From Dechloromonas denitrificans (GTDB lineage Bacteria > Pseudomonadota > Gammaproteobacteria > Burkholderiales > Rhodocyclaceae), in NCBI RefSeq assembly GCF_020510665.1, contig NZ_CP075187.1, positions 620,001-684,000 on the forward strand: a stretch of DNA of 64,000 bases. The letters run 5' to 3'. Shown in pieces: positions 8,146 through 16,859 of the stretch (positions within the stretch are counted from its first letter, which is position 1; each line of letters begins with the position of its first letter). The translations under genes were made by a program, and so were the position numbers. The notes beneath the pieces are model-generated. The model ran no database searches, was not told the DNA's origin, and worked only from the letters and a program-made list of their open reading frames with translations.

Positions 8146-9837
8146 TTAGTAATCTTCGTCAAAACTACCCATCAGATTGGGCAGCAGAATGTAGGCACGC
8201 TGGAAGGCTTCGTCCATATCGGCGCAGACGTTGTCGTCGCCCAGATGGTCGATGAAGCCGGAACGGAACAGCAGCGAGCCGGGTTGTGAGTTGAGGCCGC
8301 AGAGCAGCAGTTTGCAACCGCGTTTGTCGAGCTTGTCGCGCAGGCTTTCCAGTCCTTCCAGCCCGGTCGTGTCGAGCTGGATCAGGCGGGTCATGTCGAG
8401 GATGACAACTTCCGGATGCCCGGCGGCCGGATCAAGCAGCTCTTCCAGCTTGTTCACCGCGCCAAAGAACAGCGAACCGAACAGCTGCCAGGCGGCGACG
8501 CGCATTGTGCCATCCGGGTAGAGGTAGTGGGCTTCTTCGGCCAGTTCGCCGAGCGGCAGGCGCTCGATCCGGGTCAGTTCGGACATGCGGTAGATGAAGA
8601 ACAGGCTGGCCAGCACCATGCCGAGTTCGACGGCGATGGTCAGGTCGAAAACGACGGTGACGAAAAAAGTGGCCAGCAGGATCACCCGGTAGTTGTAGGT
8701 GTAGCGCCGCAGCTCCTTGAAATGATGCCATTCGCCCATGTTGACCGCGACCACCATGACGATTGCCGAGAGTGTGGCGAGCGGTACGTAGGAGGCCAGC
8801 GGGGCGGCGACGAGAACGATGCTGAGCAGGACCAGTGCATGGATGATGCCGGCGATCGGCGTGCGTCCGCCGGTCTTGACGTTGGTCGTTGTCCGGGCAA
8901 TGGCGCCCGTCGCGGCGAAACCACCAAACATCGGCGCCGCAATATTGGCCAGCCCCTGGGCGATCAACTCCTGGTTCGGATCGTGGCGGTCATCAATCTG
9001 GCTATCGGCGACCCGAGCCGAGAGCAGCGACTCAATGGCGCCGAGCAGGGCGATGGTGATCGCCGGGGAAATCAGCTTGCCGAAATCGTGGATCGACAGA
9101 TTGGGCAGGCCGATATTCGGCAGTTCCTGAGGGATGCCGTTGAAGCGGCTGCCGATGGTTTCGACCGGCAGACTGAAAATGAAAGAAATCAGCGTGCCGA
9201 GCAGCAGCACGACGAGCGGCCCAGGGGCGCGGCGCAACACGCTGATGTGCTGGGCCAGGCGGTTGTAGGACAGCAGAAAGATGAAGCAGGCCGTCGCCAG
9301 TGCCAGCGTCGGCAGGTCGACCGTATGGGCGTAGGCGGCCAGGGTCTTGATCCGGCCGAAAAACTCGGCCGGCAGGTTGTCGATCTTGAGCCCGAAAAAA
9401 TCCTTGATCTGGGCGAGGAAGATGACGACGGCAATGCCGTTGGTAAAGCCGATGACGACCGTGACCGGAATGAAACGGATCAGTTGCCCCATGCGGGCCA
9501 GCCCCATGGCGAGCAGAAAAATGCCGGCCAGAATCGTGGCGCCCATCAGGTTGGCGAAGCCATGCATCGCGACGATGCCGTAGACGATGGGGATGAAAGC
9601 GCCGGTCGGTCCGCCGATCTGAACGCGGGAGCCACCCAGGGCGGAGGTGATCAAGCCGGCGATGATGGCTGTCCAGATGCCGGCTGCCGGCGAGCAGCCC
9701 GAGGCGATGGCAAAGGCCATGGCGAGCGGCAGGGCGAGCACACCAACGGTAATGCCCGAGGCGAGATCCTTGCCGAATTGCGTGCGGTTGTAAGTCGGCA
9801 GGCAATCCAGCAGCTTGGGGCGGAAGGCGATCTTCAT
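8146..9837 (-). CDS. SulP/SLC26 family anion permease with STAS domain
   Basis: A 563-residue inner-membrane transporter. Residues about 20-430 contain the SulP core, including the N-terminal PLAMAFAIASG signature and a GGFAATGAIARTTTNVKTGGRTP stretch (about residues 305-325), and the C-terminal ~110 residues form a STAS regulatory domain (VVILDMTRL). Substrate could be sulfate, bicarbonate or another anion; sequence alone does not decide, although proximity to the DabA operon makes bicarbonate conceivable. It is transcribed divergently from a ribbon-helix-helix regulator whose upstream region has tandem repeats. Confidence 0.9.
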   Translation of the reverse strand: MKIAFRPKLLDCLPTYNRTQFGKDLASGITVGVLALPLAMAFAIASGCSPAAGIWTAIIAGLITSALGGSRVQIGGPTGAFIPIVYGIVAMHGFANLMGATILAGIFLLAMGLARMGQLIRFIPVTVVIGFTNGIAVVIFLAQIKDFFGLKIDNLPAEFFGRIKTLAAYAHTVDLPTLALATACFIFLLSYNRLAQHISVLRRAPGPLVVLLLGTLISFIFSLPVETIGSRFNGIPQELPNIGLPNLSIHDFGKLISPAITIALLGAIESLLSARVADSQIDDRHDPNQELIAQGLANIAAPMFGGFAATGAIARTTTNVKTGGRTPIAGIIHALVLLSIVLVAAPLASYVPLATLSAIVMVVAVNMGEWHHFKELRRYTYNYRVILLATFFVTVVFDLTIAVELGMVLASLFFIYRMSELTRIERLPLGELAEEAHYLYPDGTMRVAAWQLFGSLFFGAVNKLEELLDPAAGHPEVVILDMTRLIQLDTTGLEGLESLRDKLDKRGCKLLLCGLNSQPGSLLFRSGFIDHLGDDNVCADMDEAFQRAYILLPNLMGSFDEDY

Positions 9838-9891
9838 GGCGCTCGCTCGGGAGGGAAGTCCTTGATTATATGAACATGCGCTTATTCGTCA

Positions 9892-9910
9892 ATGTTAATC
9901 ACATGTTAAT
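9892..9910. promoter_or_regulatory. Tandem ATGTTAAT repeats, candidate operator
   Basis: Two identical octamers ATGTTAAT at 9892-9899 and 9903-9910, starting 11 bases apart, i.e. one helical turn. They lie in the divergent region between the SulP gene and the ribbon-helix-helix gene, immediately before a possible -10 (TATGAT, 9910-9915). Ribbon-helix-helix dimers commonly bind such tandem sites and repress their own promoter. The repeats are seen; the binding is inferred. Confidence 0.45.
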
Positions 9911-9939
9911 ATGATGCGATCTGAGTGCTAGGAGGCCGC

Positions 9940-10134
9940 ATGGAAAAGCGAACCGCACGTCTGACCTTGTTGATCGACCCGCAGAAAAAGCAGATTTTCG
10001 AGGAAATCTGTGCTGCCAATGACCTGACCCCATCGCAGGTCGTGCGCAAAATGATCCGCCAGTACATCATCGAGCATGCCGGAAATCGGGAGTTGCCCGA
10101 ATGGCTCAAGCCGGGCGGTCGATCCGGCGATTAA
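9940..10134 (+). CDS. Small ribbon-helix-helix (CopG-like) protein
   Basis: A 64-residue protein. The N-terminal RTARLTLLIDPQKK segment fits the RHH beta-strand, followed by two helices (about 16-30 and 33-48) with the turn NDLTPSQVVRK. Start ATG 9940 is set by a strong TAGGAGG (9929-9935); an in-frame GTG at 9925 lies before it. It probably controls itself and/or the divergent SulP operon through the tandem repeats upstream. No toxin gene follows on the same strand, so a type II antitoxin role is not supported. Confidence 0.7.
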   Translation: MEKRTARLTLLIDPQKKQIFEEICAANDLTPSQVVRKMIRQYIIEHAGNRELPEWLKPGGRSGD

Positions 10135-10466
10135 CCCCGGCTTTCGTCGTCGCTGGTCCGGGGAATGGCTTTGTCCGGGTGGTGTGCCGCGATATAGGCA
10201 TCGTATTTGGCTTGCATCTGCGGAGCCTGTTTGGCGATTTCCCGCAGGATGCGACCAACGGCCCAGACCATGACCACGGCACCGCCTGCGGTGCAGGCCA
10301 CGGCTTCCGCGGTCGACGTCGGGAAATTGGCCAAAATGGCGCCCTTGCCGGCGGCGAACCAGCTGGCACCGATACCGACGCAGGACAAGCCAAAGACATC
10401 GACCATGGCGAAAAGAAAAATCGGGCCTGTCAGGCTGGGGCGTGGTGGGCGAATCGGTGAGAGCAT
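10131..10466 (-). CDS. Hypothetical membrane protein, two predicted helices
   Basis: A 111-residue protein not recognised as a named family. Two hydrophobic segments are visible, about residues 13-38 (rich in Phe, Gly, Val, Ile) and 54-72, followed by a charged, Gln/Lys/Asp-rich tail of about 40 residues. The C-terminal codons overlap the 3' end of the convergent RHH gene by four bases. Codon use is like that of the neighbours, so I regard it as a genuine small inner-membrane protein of unknown role. Confidence 0.6.
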   Translation of the reverse strand: MLSPIRPPRPSLTGPIFLFAMVDVFGLSCVGIGASWFAAGKGAILANFPTSTAEAVACTAGGAVVMVWAVGRILREIAKQAPQMQAKYDAYIAAHHPDKAIPRTSDDESRG

Positions 10467-10476
10467 GGGAGGCCGC

Positions 10477-10482
10477 TATAAT
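10477..10482 (+). promoter_or_regulatory. Candidate -10 box of the ABC binding-protein gene
   Basis: A perfect TATAAT 37 bases before the ATG at 10519. No good -35 hexamer is visible at 16-18 bases upstream, so this is only a partial promoter match. Confidence 0.35.
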
Positions 10483-10518
10483 CCGGAAAGTTTGCATTTT
10501 GCCTGAAGGGGTTTGTCC

Positions 10519-11670
10519 ATGCCGCGTTTTTCAAAGTATTCCCTGCTTGCTGTCTTGCTGCTCTCGGCCGGCCTGGTCCGTGCAGAGATCAAAATTGGCG
10601 TGATTGCCTCGTCGACCGGGCCAACGGCTGCGGTCGGGATTCCCCAGAAAAATACGGTGGCACTGTTGCCGAGCGAAATCGCCGGCCAGAAAATCGAGTA
10701 CATCGTGCTCGATGATGCTTCGGATCCGACCAATGCCGTGACGGGCGTCAAGAAGCTGCTTGGCGAACACCGGATCGATGCCCTGATCGGGCCGACCACG
10801 ACGCCGGCAGCGCTGGCGATTCTTGATTTTGTCGCTGAGTCGAAAACGCCATTGCTGACGACCGTGGGTTCGTCCGCCGTGGTCTTGCCGATGGATGACA
10901 AGAAAAAGTGGGTTTTCAAGACTACCCAGAACGATGATCTGATTGCCGAGGCCGTGCTCGCCAATATGGCAACGGCTGGCATCAAGACGCTGGGCTTCAT
11001 TGGTTTCAACGACCCTTACGGCGAAAACTGGTTCAAGGTGTTCAGTGCCATGGCCGAAAAGGCCGGCATCAAGCTGGTGGCCAATGAGCGCTTCAATCGT
11101 ACCGATCAGTCGGTCACCGGCCAGGTGCTCAAGGTTATCGCGGCACGTCCGGATGCCGTATTCATTGCCGCAACCGGCGGTCCCGCCGTCTTGCCGCAGG
11201 CCGGACTGCAGGAAAAAGGCTACAAGGGCCGCATTTACCAGACGCATGGCGTGGCGACCAACGATTTCATCCGCCTCGGTGGAAAAACGGTGGAAGGTAC
11301 CCTGATGGCCGGCGGGCCAATGCTGGTGGCTGACGATCTGGCGACCGGCAATCCGATCAAGCCCGTGGCTCAGGGCTATATCAAGAATTACGAAGCCAGG
11401 TACGGCGCCGGCACGATGTCGACCTTCGGCGCCAATACTTATGATGCAGGCTTGTTGTTGCAGAAGGCGATTCCGGATGCGCTGAAAAAAGCCAAGCCGG
11501 GTTCCAGCGAGTTCCGCATTGCCTTGCGCGATGCTCTTGAGGCTTCGAAAGAGGTCGTGGGCGCGCAAGGTGTCTTCAACATGTCGGCGCAAAATCATAA
11601 CGGCATGGATCAGCGGGCGCGCGTGATGATGACTGTCAGAGGTGGAAAATGGGTTTTGCTCAAGGAGTGA
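10519..11670 (+). CDS. Periplasmic branched-chain amino-acid-type ABC substrate-binding protein
   Basis: A 383-residue type I periplasmic binding protein (LivJ-like, Peripla_BP_6). A signal peptide is clear (basic start, LLAVLLLSAGLVRA, cleavage before EIKIGV). The mature part shows the usual IGVIASSTGPTAAVG ligand-loop start and LGFIGFNDPYGENW in the second lobe. No LivH/M/G/F permease or ATPase genes are adjacent, so it must serve a transporter encoded elsewhere or a sensory role. Ligand (branched-chain amino acid, amide, aromatic acid) cannot be told. It overlaps the next gene. Confidence 0.88.
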   Translation: MPRFSKYSLLAVLLLSAGLVRAEIKIGVIASSTGPTAAVGIPQKNTVALLPSEIAGQKIEYIVLDDASDPTNAVTGVKKLLGEHRIDALIGPTTTPAALAILDFVAESKTPLLTTVGSSAVVLPMDDKKKWVFKTTQNDDLIAEAVLANMATAGIKTLGFIGFNDPYGENWFKVFSAMAEKAGIKLVANERFNRTDQSVTGQVLKVIAARPDAVFIAATGGPAVLPQAGLQEKGYKGRIYQTHGVATNDFIRLGGKTVEGTLMAGGPMLVADDLATGNPIKPVAQGYIKNYEARYGAGTMSTFGANTYDAGLLLQKAIPDALKKAKPGSSEFRIALRDALEASKEVVGAQGVFNMSAQNHNGMDQRARVMMTVRGGKWVLLKE

Positions 11671-12173
11671 TGCGGCGGGGACGCTGGCTGGTGCTTGGCT
11701 GCTGCGGGTTGGTCAGTTCGCTCGCGGCGGCGGAGCCGGGGCTGGCCCCGCTGGTCGAGATTCACATGCCGTCCCCGTGTCTGGCCTGTCTTGACTGGGG
11801 TTCCTACCTGGCCGACAACGGCTTTCGCGTCAGCTACAAGGAAACCGCCGACATGGCCGGATTCAAGCGGCGGATGAAGGTGCCGAAGGATGTCGAGTCG
11901 ATTCACACTGCGGTGGTCGGCGGCTATTTCGTCGAGGGGCATGTCCACGCCGAGGATATTCACGAGCTGTTGCGTGACAAACCCAAGGCGCGCGGCATTG
12001 CGGTGCCCGGTTTGCCGCGCGGCGCGCCGGGTCGGGAGTTATCCAATCCGACCTGCGAAACGGCGTGCACGATGCTCGATACGGCGAATGGTGAGCGCGA
12101 TGTCCGGCGTGATCTGTACAACACCATGCTGGTCAAACCCGATGGTTCGACCAGCATCTGGGCTCGTCACTAA
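11670..12173 (+). CDS. DUF411 family periplasmic metal-binding-like protein
   Basis: A 167-residue protein with an N-terminal signal sequence (MRRGRW plus hydrophobic stretch to LAAAEPG). The DUF411 fold is recognised from SPCLACLDW near the mature N-terminus (Cys-x2-Cys), the VESIHTAVVGGYFVEGHV core and GIAVPGLPRGAPG. DUF411 proteins are often linked to copper or other metal handling; no specific function is proven. ATG 11670 overlaps the previous stop; an in-frame ATG at 11649 with GAGGTGG before it is a credible alternative. The 3' end overlaps the convergent flavoprotein gene by four bases. Confidence 0.78.
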   Translation: MRRGRWLVLGCCGLVSSLAAAEPGLAPLVEIHMPSPCLACLDWGSYLADNGFRVSYKETADMAGFKRRMKVPKDVESIHTAVVGGYFVEGHVHAEDIHELLRDKPKARGIAVPGLPRGAPGRELSNPTCETACTMLDTANGERDVRRDLYNTMLVKPDGSTSIWARH

Positions 12174-13441
12174 AGGCTGGGTGACAAGCCGAGTTCGGCG
12201 AACATGGCACTGGCCCAGCGAACGTCGTTGTTGTCGGGCTGCGGGTCATAGCCTTGCTTGACGGTTTGCTGGATCAGTCCGTCGCCGCGCAGGCGGAAGC
12301 TGGCATCGAGCCGGGCAATTTCCATCGGCTCGACCCGGTTCAGTACGTGGCAGGTGCTGTCGGGCAGCATCTGGGCCGGCATCGAGCCGCTGGCCCGGGC
12401 GGCAATCTGGGCTGCTGCAATTTGTCCCAGGCGTGCCGCCAGCTGACCGGTTTTCGGGTAATAGCCGAAGAGCGGCGAGCTTTTGTCGAGCAGGTCGCCA
12501 ACCAGGAAAACCCGCTCATCGCCCGGCACATGCAGGTTGACCGGGTCATGCGCCGCCCAGCCCGTGGGTGTTCCATCCTTGTTCCGGGCGATCAGCCCGG
12601 CCTGCCAGATCAGGCCTGATGCCTGTTGCGGCGGCATCAGGATGGCATCCGTGAAGTCGATGGTGTCGAAATCGGTAACGATCTGCTTTTTGTAGGGATC
12701 GACCTGTTTGACCTGGGCTTGCGGCACATACGTCACTTGGTCGCGGTAACTGTCCCGAAAGACACGGTCAAAACCCAGCGCCGGCAGGTTGGGGTCGAGG
12801 ATGGTCAGGCGTCCCTTGATGCCGCGGGTCTTCATCCACCAGGCAATCATCCCGGCTCGTTCGTAGGGCGCTGGGGGGCATCGGTAGGGGGCGGCCGGTA
12901 CGCTCATCACCAGGTTGCCGCCCGTGAAGGCAGCCAGTTTGGCTTTCAGGCGCAGGTGCCCATCGCTGTCACAGAAGGCGCTGGGGAAGTGCTGGCGCGT
13001 GAAATTGGCAGCGTCGCGGTCAACGCCGTACCAGGCCGAAAAATCCTCGCGGATGCCGGTCGCCAGAATCAGCCAGTCGTAGGTCAGCGTTCCGGCCTGA
13101 GTGGTCAGCGTGCGTCGTTCGCGGTCAATCTCGTGGACTTCGCTGTGCAGAAACTGATAGCCATGCCTTTGCGCTGCCGCCCGGTAATCATGGGTCAGCA
13201 TCTTGTCGTCGGCCAGACCGACCAGCCAGCGATTCGACAGCGGGCGCGACCAGAAGGCTGCATTGCGCTCGATCAGGATGGTCTCGATATCCGGGGCCAG
13301 TTGCCGGAGCCGGAAAGCGGCCGCCAGGCCACCCCAGCCGCCGCCGACAATGATTGCGCGTCCCCGCGCGGCGTGTGCTTGCGGAATAAGGCTTGTCGCG
13401 CCCAGCGCGAGGGCGGCTTTGAATAATGTGCGCCGTTTCAT
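12170..13441 (-). CDS. Flavocytochrome c sulfide dehydrogenase flavoprotein-like (FccB/SQR family) oxidoreductase
   Basis: A 423-residue FAD-dependent protein with a twin-arginine-like leader (MKRRTLFKAALALGA), so probably exported folded. The Rossmann motif IIVGGGWGGLAAA opens the mature part; the second dinucleotide region and a GDLLD...GYYPKTGQLAA stretch near 300-330 follow the FccB layout, and YRCPPAPYERAG carries the conserved FccB/SQR cysteine. The C-terminal ~85 residues match the FCSD C-terminal domain. No FccA cytochrome subunit is adjacent. Substrate may be sulfide or another sulfur compound; this is by homology only. Confidence 0.8.
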   Translation of the reverse strand: MKRRTLFKAALALGATSLIPQAHAARGRAIIVGGGWGGLAAAFRLRQLAPDIETILIERNAAFWSRPLSNRWLVGLADDKMLTHDYRAAAQRHGYQFLHSEVHEIDRERRTLTTQAGTLTYDWLILATGIREDFSAWYGVDRDAANFTRQHFPSAFCDSDGHLRLKAKLAAFTGGNLVMSVPAAPYRCPPAPYERAGMIAWWMKTRGIKGRLTILDPNLPALGFDRVFRDSYRDQVTYVPQAQVKQVDPYKKQIVTDFDTIDFTDAILMPPQQASGLIWQAGLIARNKDGTPTGWAAHDPVNLHVPGDERVFLVGDLLDKSSPLFGYYPKTGQLAARLGQIAAAQIAARASGSMPAQMLPDSTCHVLNRVEPMEIARLDASFRLRGDGLIQQTVKQGYDPQPDNNDVRWASAMFAELGLSPSL

Positions 13442-13832
13442 TGGCTGACCTTGTGGGTTTTAAAATGCAAAAAAGCGCCTGTCAAGACTTGACTTATGCA
13501 CAGTAAGCATTTTATTTCGTGTTTCTTCGGGATGTTGCTTGATGGATTTGACAAATTCGACGAATTGAATTTATCACTAGTTAAATCAATGACTTATGAT
13601 TTAGCTCAAAGTTCTGGCAGGGTAAGAAAAAGCCTTGTGGAACGGCTACTTAGCCACTTAACCCCGGTTTCATTCACAGACTTATCCACAGATTTTGTGG
13701 ATAGTTCAAAAAGCCTGAAACGGGGATGTGTATTGGCTGTGTAACTTAATGTAATACATGAGGTTTGCTGCCATTTTGTTGCGGCGCAATAAAAAACGGC
13801 CTGCAGTGCAGGCCGTTGCGGTTGGCATGGAT
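13442..13832. other. AT-rich intergenic region with DnaA-box-like sites
   Basis: This is the only gap over 300 bases. It is clearly richer in A+T than the flanks. It holds two perfect TTATNCACA sequences, TTATGCACA (13494-13502) and TTATCCACA (13682-13690), and an inverted one-mismatch copy, CTATCCACA on the minus strand (13696-13704). An 82-codon frame (13496-13744) crosses it but has no family resemblance. The metG terminator closes the right side. A secondary DnaA-binding or titration site is possible; a replication origin is not shown, since dnaA/dnaN/gyrB are absent. Confidence 0.5.
13790..13817 (-). terminator. Rho-independent terminator of metG
   Basis: Stem AACGGCCTGC / GCAGGCCGTT (13795-13817) with a three-base loop, followed on the minus strand by a T run (13790-13795). 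It lies 15 bases past the metG stop. Confidence 0.88.
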
Positions 13833-15929
13833 TTATTTGACTCGCATGCCGGGCTGGGCGCCGCTGTCAGGCGACAGCAGGAAGATTCCCGGCGTTTCTC
13901 CGGCCGGGTCTGAGGCGGCCATGACCATGCCTTCCGACAGGCCGAATTTCATCTTGCGTGGGGCCAGGTTGGCGACCATAACGGTCAGCCGGCCGATCAG
14001 CGTGGCCGGATCGTAGGCCGACTTGATGCCGGCAAATACCTGGCGCGGTTTCTCTTCGCCGATGTCGAGCGTCAGGCGGATCAGCTTGTCGGCGCCATCG
14101 ACATGTTCGGCGTTGGCGATCAGGGCGATGCGCAGGTCGATCTTCATGAAGTCGTCGATGTTGCACAGGCCGCTCTCGGGCACTTCGGCAACCTTGGCGG
14201 CCGGTTTCTCGGCAGGCTTGGCCGCCGCCTTGGCCGGTGCTGCTTCGGCGGCGGGGGCGAGAGATTCCTTGTTGGCGGCGATCAGTTTTTCGATCTGCTT
14301 CGGATCGACCCGGGTCATCAGGTGTTCGTAGGCGTTGATGCCGTGGCCGGCTGCGAGCAGGCTTCCGGTGTCGTTCCAGGTCAATGGCGCAATGTTGAGG
14401 AAGGCTTCGACTTTGCCGGCGATGATCGGCAGGATGGGCTTGAGCAGCACGGTGAGCAGGCGGAACAGGTTGAGTGCATTGCTGCAGGCCGCATGCAGTT
14501 CAACTTCCTTGCCTTCCTGCTTGGCCAGTTCCCATGGCTTGACGCTATCGACGTACTGGTTGGCGCCGTCGGTCAGCGCCATGATTTCACGCATCGCCTT
14601 GCCGAACTCACGTGCTTCGTACAGCTCGGCAATCCGGCTTGCTGCTTCCTGGATGGCCTTGATCGCCGGCAATGTTGCATCGGCCGGAGCGAGCTGGCCA
14701 TTGAAGCGCTTGGTAATGAAACCAGCCGAGCGGCTGGCAATATTGACGAACTTGCCAACCAGGTCGGAATTGACGCGGGCGCAGAAGTCTTCGAGATTGA
14801 GGTCGATGTCTTCCATGCTGGCCGACAGCTTGGCCGCATAGTAGTAACGCAGCCACTCCGGGTTGAGGCCGGTGTCGAGATAGCTCTGGGCGGTGATGAA
14901 AGTGCCGCGCGATTTCGACATTTTGGCGCCGTCGACCGTGAGAAAGCCGTGCGCGAAGATCTTGGTCGGCGTGCGGTAGCCGGCATGCGCCAGTTCGGCC
15001 GGCCAGAACAGTGCGTGGAAGTAGAGAATGTCCTTGCCGATGAAGTGGTAGAGCTCGGTGGTCGAGTCTGGCTTGAAGTATTCGTTGAAATCGAGCCCGT
15101 TCTTGCCGCACAGGTTCTTGAACGAACCCATGTAGCCGATCGGGGCGTCGAGCCAGACATAGAAGTACTTGCCCGGCGCGTCCGGAATTTCGAAACCGAA
15201 ATAGGGCGCGTCACGCGAAATGTCCCAGTCGGTCAGCTTGTTTTCGCCCGGTGCGCCCAGCCATTCCTGCATTTTGTTGGCCGCTTCGCTTTGCAGCACG
15301 CCGTTGTCGCGGCTGGTGTACTGGCGCAGGAAAGCTTCACAGCGCGGATCGGAAAGCTTGAAGAAATAATGTTCCGAGGTGCGCAGTTCCGGCTTGGCGC
15401 CGGAAACGGCGGAGAACGGTTCGATCAGGTCGGTCGGTGCGTAAGCGGCGCCGCAGACTTCACAGTTGTCGCCGTACTGGTCCTTGGCGTGGCACTTCGG
15501 GCATTCGCCCTTGATGAAGCGGTCAGGCAGGAACATCGACTTGACCGGGTCGTAATACTGTTCGATGGTCCGCGTTTCGATCAGGCCGGCATCGCGCAGG
15601 CGACCGTAGATGGTGTTGGCGCACTCGCGGGTTTCATCGGAGTGGGTGCTGTAGTAATTGTCGAAGCCGACATGGAAGCCGGTGAAGTCGCGGAAATGCT
15701 CGCCATGCACGCGGGCGATCAGTTGCTCCGGGGTGATGCCTTCCTTCTCGGCGCGCAGCATGATCGGCGTGCCGTGGGTGTCGTCGGCGCAGACGTACCA
15801 GCATTCGTTGCCGCTCATTTTCTGGTAGCGCACCCAGATGTCGGTCTGAATGTATTCGACTAGGTGGCCGAGGTGGATGGCGCCGTTGGCGTAGGGCAGG
15901 GCAGAGGTAACGAGAATCTTGCGCGACAT
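13833..15929 (-). CDS. metG: Methionine-tRNA ligase, with C-terminal tRNA-binding domain
   Basis: A 698-residue class I aminoacyl-tRNA synthetase charging tRNA-Met. HLGH (residues 19-22) is the HIGH motif, KMSKS lies at about 336-340, and the zinc knuckle CPKC...CEVC is at about 145-162. After the anticodon-binding domain an Ala/Lys/Pro-rich linker (about 555-590) leads to the EMAP/Trbp111-type dimerising tRNA-binding domain (about 600-698). ATG 15929 is chosen over an in-frame TTG at 15941. Monocistronic, divergent from the response regulator, with a strong terminator. Confidence 0.97.
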   Translation of the reverse strand: MSRKILVTSALPYANGAIHLGHLVEYIQTDIWVRYQKMSGNECWYVCADDTHGTPIMLRAEKEGITPEQLIARVHGEHFRDFTGFHVGFDNYYSTHSDETRECANTIYGRLRDAGLIETRTIEQYYDPVKSMFLPDRFIKGECPKCHAKDQYGDNCEVCGAAYAPTDLIEPFSAVSGAKPELRTSEHYFFKLSDPRCEAFLRQYTSRDNGVLQSEAANKMQEWLGAPGENKLTDWDISRDAPYFGFEIPDAPGKYFYVWLDAPIGYMGSFKNLCGKNGLDFNEYFKPDSTTELYHFIGKDILYFHALFWPAELAHAGYRTPTKIFAHGFLTVDGAKMSKSRGTFITAQSYLDTGLNPEWLRYYYAAKLSASMEDIDLNLEDFCARVNSDLVGKFVNIASRSAGFITKRFNGQLAPADATLPAIKAIQEAASRIAELYEAREFGKAMREIMALTDGANQYVDSVKPWELAKQEGKEVELHAACSNALNLFRLLTVLLKPILPIIAGKVEAFLNIAPLTWNDTGSLLAAGHGINAYEHLMTRVDPKQIEKLIAANKESLAPAAEAAPAKAAAKPAEKPAAKVAEVPESGLCNIDDFMKIDLRIALIANAEHVDGADKLIRLTLDIGEEKPRQVFAGIKSAYDPATLIGRLTVMVANLAPRKMKFGLSEGMVMAASDPAGETPGIFLLSPDSGAQPGMRVK

Positions 15930-16093
15930 CGCAGTGGCCAAATTTGAAAATAAAACGCAATTTTACCGCGAGCGGAAGCGCTTCGTCGTTTGTGTGCACA
16001 AGTTGATGAGTGTGTGGGCTTTGTAAAATAGACAAAGGTTGTATTGCCGGATTGGGGCGAAGGCGCGAGAATCCGCCCAAATAAGGAGTCAAT

Positions 16094-16780
16094 ATGCTAT
16101 TCGCAGTCGTGGAAGACAGTCGCAGCCAGTCTGAAGTCATCAAGGCCCTGCTCAAAAGCGAGGGGTATCAGGTCGAAGTGTTTGCCGAAGGCCGCGCTTG
16201 TATCGAGGCGCTGAAAACCCGTACCTTCGACTTTTTCATCATTGACTGGACTCTGCCGGACATCGGTGGCGACGAGGTGCTCCGGCACGTACGCGAAGTG
16301 TGTGGCTGGGATGTTCCTGTCCTCTTCTGTACCGCTCGTGCCGAGGAAGAGAATGCCGCGGATATTCTGCGTCTGGGGGCCGATGACTTCATTCCCAAGC
16401 CGATTCGCTACATGGAGTTCATGGCGCGCATCGAAGTTCTGCTGCGGCGGCGCCAGCATGTTCGCCCGCGAGCAATGCGTTTCGGCAACATCGAGGTCGA
16501 TCTCGATGGGCGACGGATTCGTCTGGCTGGCCTCGATATCGATCTGACCCAGCGCGAGTTCGACCTCGCCGTGATCTTTCTGCGCAACGTCGGCCGGGTC
16601 TTGCCGCGTGAAGAATTGCTGGCCAGCGTCTGGGTCAAGGAAACCGAAGTCGATACGCGAACGGTCGATACGCACGCCAGCCGCTTGCGCAAGAAGCTCG
16701 GACTGGCGGGTGAAAGTGGCTTGATGCTGACCTCAGTGTACGGTCAGGGGTATCGCCTGGATACGGTTCAGCCGAACTGA
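16094..16780 (+). CDS. OmpR-family response regulator, orphan
   Basis: A 228-residue two-domain regulator. The receiver (1-115) has acidic residues at Glu7-Asp8, phospho-acceptor Asp51 in FIIDWTLPD and Lys in the FIPKPI loop; the winged-helix DNA-binding domain (about 130-225) ends VYGQGYRLD. No histidine kinase is adjacent: metG is upstream and apbC downstream. The spacing before apbC (80 bases, own putative promoter) suggests it is monocistronic. Target genes cannot be inferred. Confidence 0.9.
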   Translation: MLFAVVEDSRSQSEVIKALLKSEGYQVEVFAEGRACIEALKTRTFDFFIIDWTLPDIGGDEVLRHVREVCGWDVPVLFCTARAEEENAADILRLGADDFIPKPIRYMEFMARIEVLLRRRQHVRPRAMRFGNIEVDLDGRRIRLAGLDIDLTQREFDLAVIFLRNVGRVLPREELLASVWVKETEVDTRTVDTHASRLRKKLGLAGESGLMLTSVYGQGYRLDTVQPN

Positions 16781-16801
16781 TTCCGCTTTTCCGGTTTGGG
16801 G

Positions 16802-16807
16802 TATACT
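16802..16807 (+). promoter_or_regulatory. Candidate -10 box of apbC
   Basis: TATACT (five of six to consensus) 53 bases before the apbC ATG, after the response regulator stop. No convincing -35 hexamer is seen. Confidence 0.3.
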
Positions 16808-16859
16808 GTACAAAATTGCTCAGGTATTCCTGTGCAGCCCAACCCCAACCGGAGTATCC

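Noticed and set aside
8416..9873. A 485-codon plus-strand frame opposite the SulP gene
   Set aside because: Gly/Asp/Arg-rich shadow of a real membrane protein gene.
9940..10466. Toxin-antitoxin pair of the RHH gene and the convergent small membrane protein
   Set aside because: The two genes are convergent, not an operon, and the membrane protein does not resemble a toxin.
10531..11598. A 355-codon minus-strand frame opposite the ABC binding-protein gene
   Set aside because: Shadow; the plus-strand gene has a signal peptide and family motifs.
13496..13744. An 82-codon plus-strand frame in the AT-rich gap
   Set aside because: No recognisable domain, no Shine-Dalgarno sequence, AT-rich codons unlike the neighbours, and it spans the DnaA-box-like sites.
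14103..15863. A 586-codon plus-strand frame opposite metG
   Set aside because: Shadow of metG, which has intact synthetase motifs.
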